Positions 1-5,197 of a DNA stretch of 7,680 nucleotides are shown in pieces. A model generated the notes under the pieces. The model was given only the letters and a program-made list of their open reading frames with translations. It was not told where the DNA came from and did no database searches. Origin of the DNA: CAYJVP01 sp964373615 (lineage in GTDB: Bacteria > Patescibacteriota > Patescibacteriia > UBA9934 > GWF2-40-263). Made by a program: the position numbers and the translations under genes. The stretch spans positions 1 through 7,680 of the forward strand of contig CAYJVP010000050.1 of NCBI GenBank assembly GCA_964373615.1, written 5' to 3'. Each line of letters opens with the position of its first letter. The first letter of the stretch is position 1.

Positions 1-2
1 TA

Positions 3-11
3 TGGTATGAT
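3..11 (+). promoter_or_regulatory. Extended -10 promoter element of cysS
   Basis: The element reads TGG-TATGAT, an extended -10 (TGN) followed by a hexamer matching TATAAT at 5 of 6 positions. Exactly 9 nt separate it from the cysS ATG at 21. Transcription starting about 7 nt after the hexamer would begin within a few bases of the ATG, giving a leaderless or nearly leaderless mRNA. No Shine-Dalgarno sequence precedes the ATG. A -35 box cannot be assessed because the window begins here. The same geometry recurs at 1426-1434 and 5180-5188, which raises confidence. Confidence 0.55.
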
Positions 12-20
12 GAGCCCGCT

Positions 21-1436
21 ATGTTGAAGTTGTTTAATACATTGACGAAAAAACTTGAGGTTTTTGAGCCGATTCGCTCCGGCAAGACCGGTGTGTATGC
101 ATGTGGGCCGACGGTGTACTACTTTGCGCACATCGGAAACATGCGCACATTTCTCTTTTCGGATGTGTTGCGCCGCGTGTTAACGCTGAACGGTTTCGAC
201 GTCATCTTCATTATGAACATCACGGATGTCGGACACCTCACCGATGACGCGGACGCTGGGGAAGACAAGATGGTGGTCGCCATGCGACGAGAGGGGAAGA
301 CGGCGTACGAGATCGCGGAATTTTATACGCAAGCGTTTTTCAAGGACCTTGAGCGTCTGAACATTCTGTCCGCGACACAGTATCCGCGAGCCACGGCGCA
401 TATTGCCGAGCAGATCGATATCGTGAAGGCGCTCGAGGCCAAGGGACTCACCTATCGCATCACCGATGGCGTCTACTTCGATACCTCAAAACTTCCGGCC
501 TATGGCCAACTCTCTGGACAAAAGGCGGAGGAGAAGCTTGCCGGCGCTCGCGTGGAGCTCGGCGAGAAAAAAAATCCGACGGACTTCGCGCTCTGGAAGT
601 TTAGCCCTTCGACTCGCCTTCAGACAGAGTCTTCGGCTCGCTCAGGACATCAACCGCTTCAGCGGTTGATGGAATGGGACTCGCCGTGGGGCGTCGGATT
701 CCCCGGCTGGCATATTGAATGTTCGGCCATGTCCAAGAAATACCTTGGCGTTCCGTTTGATATTCACACGGGTGGCGTGGACCACATCGCGGTGCATCAC
801 GAAAACGAAATTGCGCAAACGCGGGGGGCCGACGGGGTTCTTGAAGCTAACCTCTGGATGCACGCAGAGTTTTTGACGGTGGATGGAGGCAAGATGAGCA
901 AGTCGCTTGGGAATCTTTACACGCTTGATGATCTTGTCGCGAAGGGGTACGACCCGCTCGCGTATCGTTATCTCGTTTTGCAAGCGCACTATCGTTCAAA
1001 ATTGAATTTTACGTTTGAGGCGCTTTCCGCGGCACAAAACGCGCTGCAGAAACTCCGCCACGAAATTCGCGAGTGGAAACCGCCCGCGGTTGGGTGTGTC
1101 GAGTACGAGAAACGGTTTTTAAACGCCATCAACGACGACCTCAACACTCCCCAAGCCCTTGCGGTCTTGTGGGAGCTGATCGGAGACGAATCATTGCCGA
1201 GTTCGGCACGAGCGCACTCACTCCTTGCCTTTGACCGCGTTCTTGGACTTCGCCTTTCCGACGTCCTCGGGAAACCGCTTGAGATTCCAGACAACGTGCG
1301 CGAGCTTGTGGCAAAACGCGAACAGGCTCGAGAGACAAAGGATTGGGCTGAAGCGGATCGTTTGCGCGATGAGATCGGGGCACAAGGCTTTGCCGTTGAA
1401 GACACATCGCAAGGACCCAAGATTGTGCTACAATAA
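21..1436 (+). CDS. cysS: Cysteinyl-tRNA synthetase
   Basis: This class I aminoacyl-tRNA synthetase charges tRNA-Cys with cysteine in the cytoplasm using ATP. It is complete at 471 aa (E. coli CysS has 461) and starts with the family-typical [10 protein letters not shown]. The HIGH signature is HIGN at residues 37-40 and the KMSKS loop is KMSKSLGN at 291-298. By family alignment the zinc ligands of the cysteine pocket are C28, C234 (in GWHIECSAM), H259 and E263 (in HHENEIAQ). The C-terminal anticodon-binding part ends with the usual helix [16 protein letters not shown] (438-453). The oddity is residues 194-220, between LWK and SPWG. This stretch has 27 residues where B. subtilis CysS has about 10, and the extra DNA is a repeat-like element (see 605-668). 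Translation probably starts leaderless from the -10 element at 3-11. The stop codon overlaps the promoter of the next gene. Confidence 0.97.
   Translation: MLKLFNTLTKKLEVFEPIRSGKTGVYACGPTVYYFAHIGNMRTFLFSDVLRRVLTLNGFDVIFIMNITDVGHLTDDADAGEDKMVVAMRREGKTAYEIAEFYTQAFFKDLERLNILSATQYPRATAHIAEQIDIVKALEAKGLTYRITDGVYFDTSKLPAYGQLSGQKAEEKLAGARVELGEKKNPTDFALWKFSPSTRLQTESSARSGHQPLQRLMEWDSPWGVGFPGWHIECSAMSKKYLGVPFDIHTGGVDHIAVHHENEIAQTRGADGVLEANLWMHAEFLTVDGGKMSKSLGNLYTLDDLVAKGYDPLAYRYLVLQAHYRSKLNFTFEALSAAQNALQKLRHEIREWKPPAVGCVEYEKRFLNAINDDLNTPQALAVLWELIGDESLPSSARAHSLLAFDRVLGLRLSDVLGKPLEIPDNVRELVAKREQARETKDWAEADRLRDEIGAQGFAVEDTSQGPKIVLQ
605..650 (+). repeat. REP-like repeat insertion inside cysS
   Basis: This stretch contains two near-identical 11-mers, CTTCGACTCGC (607-617) and CTTCGGCTCGC (631-641). 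They are 24 nt apart, so both are read in the same frame as STR and SAR. It ends in GCTCAGGAC. GACTC (611-615) and GAGTC (627-631) form a short inverted repeat. The encoded residues (about 195-210) fall in a loop that is roughly 17 residues shorter in ordinary CysS proteins. From memory, the TTCGACTCG...GCTCAGGAC pattern resembles dispersed intergenic REP-like repeats of many bacterial genomes; this was not searched. Confidence 0.6.
651..668. repeat. Perfect palindromic hairpin inside cysS
   Basis: CAACCGCT and AGCGGTTG form a perfect 8-nt inverted repeat separated by TC, directly abutting the repeat at 605-650. In RNA or single-stranded DNA it would fold as a 7-bp stem with a 4-nt loop. It encodes about QPLQRL, the end of the extra CysS loop. 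No T tract follows and it lies mid-gene, so it is not a terminator. Confidence 0.6.
1426..1434 (+). promoter_or_regulatory. Extended -10 promoter over the cysS stop
   Basis: The element reads TGC-TACAAT, matching TATAAT at 5 of 6 positions with the TGN extension, and lies exactly 9 nt before the ATG at 1444. The hexamer is built from the last codons of cysS (CTA CAA) and the first base of its TAA stop. No well-spaced -35 box is seen; a TTGAAG at 1396 is 27 nt away. It predicts a leaderless transcript for the 173-aa gene and the two genes after it. Confidence 0.55.
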
Positions 1437-1443
1437 ACGGCGT

Positions 1444-1965
1444 ATGACCGTCCCCGGAAAAAATAAGACAGAAAGAAAAGACGTTCCTGTTTCTGCGGAA
1501 CCTCTGCATCCGGAGGTCACGCCGCGTCATGAAGCGGCCCCGGTTGTTCCCGATGTCGGAAGACCGGCAGAGGTTGGTGCTCAAAAAGAGCGCGAAACCT
1601 CCCCAGAAATTTCGGAACGTCCCGTCAGCCAGCCTCCGCCCACCCGTATTCCTCCCCCGGCGGCAAAGGACGCGTTTACAACAGAAATTGAAGATATTCT
1701 TTCCGAGGACATTACGGACCTCTTTCTCAAGATGTCGCCTTCAGAGCAGGAGGCGTTCAAACAGAAAGGAGAGGAAACCGCGTCGAAGATCCGCCAGATG
1801 TTCGTCGGTGCCAAGGTGAACATCAAAAAAATTTTTGCGTTGATTCGTGATTGGCTGAAACTCATTCCCGGCGTGAATCGTTTCTTTTTAGAACAGGAGG
1901 CTAAAATAAAAACAGATAAAGTCCTTTTGGCGGCAGAGGAGAAAAAACAGCAGGGCCGTCTTTGA
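1444..1965 (+). CDS. Small protein with disordered N-terminus and helical C-terminus, function unknown
   Basis: This 173-aa protein has no family I can name securely. Residues 1-75 are rich in Pro, Glu and Arg (for example SQPPPTRIPPPA, 62-73) and probably disordered. Residues 78-173 are predicted helical: an acidic helix (EIEDILSEDITDLF), a polar helix, then a more hydrophobic segment KIFALIRDWLKLIPGVNRFF at 129-148, and a charged tail. There is no signal peptide or full membrane span, although 129-148 could be amphipathic and touch the membrane. The LIPGVNRFFLEQEAKIKTDK portion resembles conserved hypotheticals I associate with CPR genomes (memory only). The frame stays open upstream to an ATG at 1225, but that would bury 73 residues in cysS. 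The start at 1444 leaves a 7-nt gap and sits at the same distance from a -10 element as cysS and dnaX. The stop is 1 nt before the next ATG, which suggests coupled expression with the ATPase and perhaps an accessory role. Confidence 0.85.
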   Translation: MTVPGKNKTERKDVPVSAEPLHPEVTPRHEAAPVVPDVGRPAEVGAQKERETSPEISERPVSQPPPTRIPPPAAKDAFTTEIEDILSEDITDLFLKMSPSEQEAFKQKGEETASKIRQMFVGAKVNIKKIFALIRDWLKLIPGVNRFFLEQEAKIKTDKVLLAAEEKKQQGRL

Positions 1966-1966
1966 C

Positions 1967-4528
1967 ATGATCAACCTTTGGCAGATCGAGTTCGTTGCCG
2001 AAGACTCGACTCCCCGCGCTCTGAGCGGGGAGGGTTTGATTTTGCCCTCGATCATTCTTGTGGCCGTGGCCGTCGCGCTCGTGACCATCGGCGTGTTGTT
2101 TGTGGTGCGGTTTTTTTTGAGACGCATCCCCCTTTCCCGCGGAAAAGGGCTGGAATGTACGATTCTCCAGATCACGTTGCCGAAATTCCGCCGCGAAGAG
2201 GAAGCCGCGCGTGAGGTCAACATCGAACAGGTCCGCCAGGGGATCGCGGTGGCAGAGTCGTTTTTTTCAACGATCGGCGGGCTCAAGGCCGAGCGAGGAT
2301 TCAAACAATGGCTCCTTGGACGCACGGATGAGATGGCCTTTGAAATCGTCGCACACAAGGGACTCATCAAATTTTTTGCCGCGATCCCAAAAAAGTTACA
2401 GGCGCACGTGGAGCAGCAAATCGCGGCCGTGTATCCCGACGCGCACATCGAGGAGACCGAGGATTACAACATTTTTACGCCGACCGGTACGATTCTTGGA
2501 AGCTATCTGGTATTCAAGCGTCCGTTTGCGTTTCCGATCAAGACGTATCAAAAACTTGAAGCGGATCCTTTAAGCGCGCTTACAAACACCCTGTCGAAGT
2601 TGTCGCCTGGAGACGGAGTCGCGATCCAGTATGTGGTGCGTTCTGCGCCGAAGGCGTGGCGCAAGAAGGGGCTCACGATTGCGCGCAGCATGCAGCAGGG
2701 CATGCGGCTTGAGGAAGCCGTTTCTGGAAAACGGGCGGACAAAAAAAAGGACAGTTGGTCAGGTCTGGCGTTCGGGACATCCGAGAAAACGCCGGCCCAG
2801 CAGCAGCAAGAGCAATATCGCCTGTCTCCGCTTGAGGAGGAGTCTGTGAAGGGACTTGAACAGAAGGCCAGCAAGGCGGGACTCGACGTCAATATTCGCG
2901 TGATCGTTTCTTCGGAAAACCCGAGCAGCGCGTCCACGGTCATGGGGAACACGCTTTCCGCGTTCACGCAGTACAATCTGTACCAGTTTGGCAATGTTTT
3001 TGACAAAGCCGTTCCACCGTCCAAGAAAAAGGTGGTTCGACGGTTCATTTATCGAACGTTCGACGAGAAATACCGCCTTGTCATGAACGCGGAGGAGATG
3101 GCGAGTCTGTGGCATCTGCCATTGCCGACGACGGAGACGCCGAATATCGAATGGCTTCTGGCGCGCCGTGCGGCGGCACCCGTGAACATCGCCGCAGAAG
3201 GACTCTTTCTTGGCTATAACGTTTATCGCGGACGCAAAACGCCGATTCATATCAAACGCGAGGATCGGCAGCGGCACATGTACATCATCGGAAAATCCGG
3301 TTCTGGGAAAACGCAATTCATTGCTGGTTTGGCCGTGCAAGACATCAGAAATGGCGAAGGGGTATGCGTGATTGATCCGCACGGCGATTTGATCGAGCAG
3401 GTGCTTGGGAACATCCCACGCGAGCGCATCGACGACGTGATCGTGTTCAATCCGTCGGATGTGGATCGCCCTTTTGGCCTCAACATGCTTGAGGTAAAGG
3501 ATGAAAACATGAAGGATTTTGCGGTGCAGGAAATGATCTCGGTGTTTTACAAACTGTTCCCACCGGAAATGATCGGACCCATGTTTGAACACAACATGAG
3601 AAACGTCATGTTGACGCTCATGGCCGATCCGGAGAATCCTGGAACGTTGGCCGAGATCCCGCGCATGTTTTCTGATCAAGAATTCGCGGACACCTGGGTT
3701 GCCAAAGTGAAAGATCCGGTGGTGCGCGCCTTTTGGGAAAAAGAAATGGCAAAAACGAGCGACTTTCATAAGTCGGAAATGTTGGGGTACCTCATTTCCA
3801 AGGTGGGCCGTTTCGTTGAGAATGAGATGATGCGAAACATCATCGGGCAACCGCGCAACAGCTTTGACTTCCGTGAGGTCATGGACAAGCAGAAAATTTT
3901 GCTCGTGAATCTTTCCAAGGGCAAGACCGGCGAGGTGAATGCGAGCCTGCTCGGTCTCATTATCGTTTCAAAACTTCAGATGGCTGCTCTGGGGCGTGCG
4001 GATATGCGGGAGGAAGATCGCAAAGATTTCTACCTCTACATTGATGAATTCCAAAATTTCGTGACGAATTCTATTGCGACCATTTTGTCCGAGGCGCGCA
4101 AATATCGTTTGAACCTCATCATGGGACACCAATACATGAACCAGCTTGTGGAAAGCGGCGGCAAAACCGAGGTGCGCGACGCGGTGCTCGGCAACGTGGG
4201 TTCCATGTTCGTTTCTCGCATCGGTCCCGAGGATACCGAGGTGCTTCAAAAGGTGTACCTGCCAACGTTTTCTGGTTATGATCTCATCAACTCTGAAATG
4301 TTCACCTGGTACGTTAAAATGATCGTGGACAACTCCCAGGTGAGGCCGTTTACCATGAAGAGCGTTCCTGGTCCGAAAGCGGATCCGGAACTGGCGGATG
4401 CCGTGTACCAACTTTCTCGCTTGAAGTATGGTCGCGATCGCGCATTGGTCGAGGCCGATATTCTCGATCGCTCACAACTCGGTGGAACCTCTGCGCTCCA
4501 GGGACGGCCAAACGAGCCCGCCTTTTAG
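1967..4528 (+). CDS. Membrane-anchored TraD/VirD4-HerA-type DNA-pump ATPase
   Basis: This 853-aa protein belongs to the FtsK-HerA superfamily of hexameric DNA or protein pumps, in the group often annotated as type IV secretion DNA-transfer (TraD/TraG-like) proteins. One hydrophobic segment at about 24-51 should anchor it in the inner membrane. Residues 60-400 form a large cytoplasmic N-terminal region interrupted by a charged, Gln-rich linker (about 253-288, with AQQQQEQ). The motor core starts near 405. Walker A is GKSGSGKTQ (442-450), DPHGD lies at 470-474, Walker B is YLYIDEFQNF (689-698) and the TraD-like sensor segment is IMGHQYMNQL (718-727). The tail (800-853) is polar. The ATG lies 1 nt after the upstream stop with no Shine-Dalgarno or -10 element at the usual distance, so translation is probably coupled. 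A palindromic repeat codes residues 15-22. No VirB4, VirB6, relaxase or pilin gene is present, so the substrate and the link to secretion, pili or DNA uptake are unknown. Confidence 0.88.
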   Translation: MINLWQIEFVAEDSTPRALSGEGLILPSIILVAVAVALVTIGVLFVVRFFLRRIPLSRGKGLECTILQITLPKFRREEEAAREVNIEQVRQGIAVAESFFSTIGGLKAERGFKQWLLGRTDEMAFEIVAHKGLIKFFAAIPKKLQAHVEQQIAAVYPDAHIEETEDYNIFTPTGTILGSYLVFKRPFAFPIKTYQKLEADPLSALTNTLSKLSPGDGVAIQYVVRSAPKAWRKKGLTIARSMQQGMRLEEAVSGKRADKKKDSWSGLAFGTSEKTPAQQQQEQYRLSPLEEESVKGLEQKASKAGLDVNIRVIVSSENPSSASTVMGNTLSAFTQYNLYQFGNVFDKAVPPSKKKVVRRFIYRTFDEKYRLVMNAEEMASLWHLPLPTTETPNIEWLLARRAAAPVNIAAEGLFLGYNVYRGRKTPIHIKREDRQRHMYIIGKSGSGKTQFIAGLAVQDIRNGEGVCVIDPHGDLIEQVLGNIPRERIDDVIVFNPSDVDRPFGLNMLEVKDENMKDFAVQEMISVFYKLFPPEMIGPMFEHNMRNVMLTLMADPENPGTLAEIPRMFSDQEFADTWVAKVKDPVVRAFWEKEMAKTSDFHKSEMLGYLISKVGRFVENEMMRNIIGQPRNSFDFREVMDKQKILLVNLSKGKTGEVNASLLGLIIVSKLQMAALGRADMREEDRKDFYLYIDEFQNFVTNSIATILSEARKYRLNLIMGHQYMNQLVESGGKTEVRDAVLGNVGSMFVSRIGPEDTEVLQKVYLPTFSGYDLINSEMFTWYVKMIVDNSQVRPFTMKSVPGPKADPELADAVYQLSRLKYGRDRALVEADILDRSQLGGTSALQGRPNEPAF
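2010..2032. repeat. GC-rich palindrome in the ATPase N-terminus
   Basis: CTCCCCGC (2010-2017) and GCGGGGAG (2025-2032) form a perfect 8-bp stem with a 7-nt loop. Read in frame it gives about TPRALSGEG (residues 15-23), a polar stretch immediately before the predicted membrane helix. A second weaker hairpin, CCCTTTCC / GGAAAAGGG with one bulged A, lies at 2130-2149 just after the helix. The first stem resembles in style the palindromes in dnaX. Confidence 0.6.
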
Positions 4529-4534
4529 GTTTCT

Positions 4535-5173
4535 ATGGCAAATCTTTTTCTTGAATCTGATGAAGAGCTCGAAGACGTATTTGAGTTTGAGCCAGAAGAG
4601 GCCGCGGCATTGACGGCTTCGGCCGGACCGGATCCACGCGTTGAGCTTGCTAAAAGGATTTTACGTCAGCTCCACGAGAGTCTCGGGCACGTGGTTTCCC
4701 TGCTTGAGGGCGCATCTTCACCGAATGAATTGGGTCCGGTTTTGGCGCAACTCGTCACCGGGAAAAAAACCGTGGAAAGACAGCTCGAGGATATTTCTGG
4801 CGCCCGGGTGATGGAGGGGGTATTTGACGGGCAGTGTATGATCGGCTCAGACGGAAAAAGTTACGCCGTGCCGCCGAATTACGCTTCGAAATCGCGTTTG
4901 GTTGAAGGAGACATATTGAAGCTGACGATAAAAAAAGACGGTTCGTTTCTCTACAAACAAATCGGTCCCATTGAGCGAAAGCGTGTGATCGGCACGATTG
5001 CTTATGACGCGTCGGCAGGGAGCCATGTCGTCCTATGCGGGGAAACAACCTATCAGATTTTGACCGCCAGTGTGACGTTTTTTCGCGGCGCGCCCGGAGA
5101 TGAAGCCGTCATCTTGGTGCCAAAAACGACCCCGAGCGTCTGGGCGGCCATTGAGAACGTGGTCAAAAAATAA
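4535..5173 (+). CDS. Acidic/beta-rich protein, conserved-looking, function unknown
   Basis: I cannot assign a function to this 212-aa protein. Residues 1-30 are strongly acidic (ESDEELEDVFEFEPEEAAA). Residues 33-90 look like two helices (VELAKRILRQLHESLGHVVS, then LGPVLAQLVTGKKTVERQLE). Residues 92-200 alternate hydrophobic and polar residues as a beta-rich domain would, with glycine turns in QCMIGSDGKSYAVP, LVEGDILKLTIKKDGSF and YKQIGPIERKRVIGTI. The pattern recalls small beta-barrel folds, but I see no diagnostic motif. There is no signal peptide or membrane segment, so a cytoplasmic protein is likely. The ATG is 6 nt after the ATPase stop without a Shine-Dalgarno sequence, consistent with a 173aa-ATPase-212aa operon. 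The pattern around LVEGDILKLTI resembles proteins I associate with CPR genomes, from memory only. The promoter of dnaX begins 7 nt after its stop codon. Confidence 0.85.
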   Translation: MANLFLESDEELEDVFEFEPEEAAALTASAGPDPRVELAKRILRQLHESLGHVVSLLEGASSPNELGPVLAQLVTGKKTVERQLEDISGARVMEGVFDGQCMIGSDGKSYAVPPNYASKSRLVEGDILKLTIKKDGSFLYKQIGPIERKRVIGTIAYDASAGSHVVLCGETTYQILTASVTFFRGAPGDEAVILVPKTTPSVWAAIENVVKK

Positions 5174-5179
5174 AAGGGG

Positions 5180-5188
5180 TGGTAAAGT
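5180..5188 (+). promoter_or_regulatory. Extended -10-like promoter of dnaX
   Basis: The element reads TGG-TAAAGT in the 24-nt gap before dnaX. The hexamer matches TATAAT at 4 of 6 positions and keeps the TANNNT frame and the TGN extension. Exactly 9 nt separate it from the ATG at 5198, as for cysS and the gene at 1444. The spacer GCGGCCGCT resembles the cysS spacer GAGCCCGCT. No Shine-Dalgarno sequence lies directly before the ATG. It is the weakest match of the three and is supported mainly by position. Confidence 0.45.
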
Positions 5189-5197
5189 GCGGCCGCT

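Noticed and set aside
651..668. Hairpins at 651-668, 6417-6449 and 6454-6474 as intrinsic terminators
   Set aside because: All lie inside conserved genes and none is followed by a T tract on either strand.
1396..1401. TTGAAG (1396) and TTGAGA (5151) as -35 boxes
   Set aside because: They are 27 and 26 nt from the -10 hexamers, far beyond the usual 16-19 nt; the TGN extension makes a -35 box less necessary.
1225..1443. Upstream extension of the 173-aa gene to an ATG inside cysS
   Set aside because: It would overlap cysS by more than 200 nt; the added residues look like an out-of-frame shadow, and the ATG at 1444 has the same promoter spacing as cysS and dnaX.
1963..1965. UGA read as an amino acid (recoded genetic code)
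   Set aside because: No gene here contains an internal TGA in its conserved part, and this TGA is the natural stop, 1 nt before the next ATG.
2759..3850. Long open frame on the - strand (363 codons)
   Set aside because: It lies entirely antisense to the ATPase gene, has no recognisable domain, is rich in His/Arg as antisense frames often are, and the + strand protein carries clear Walker motifs here.
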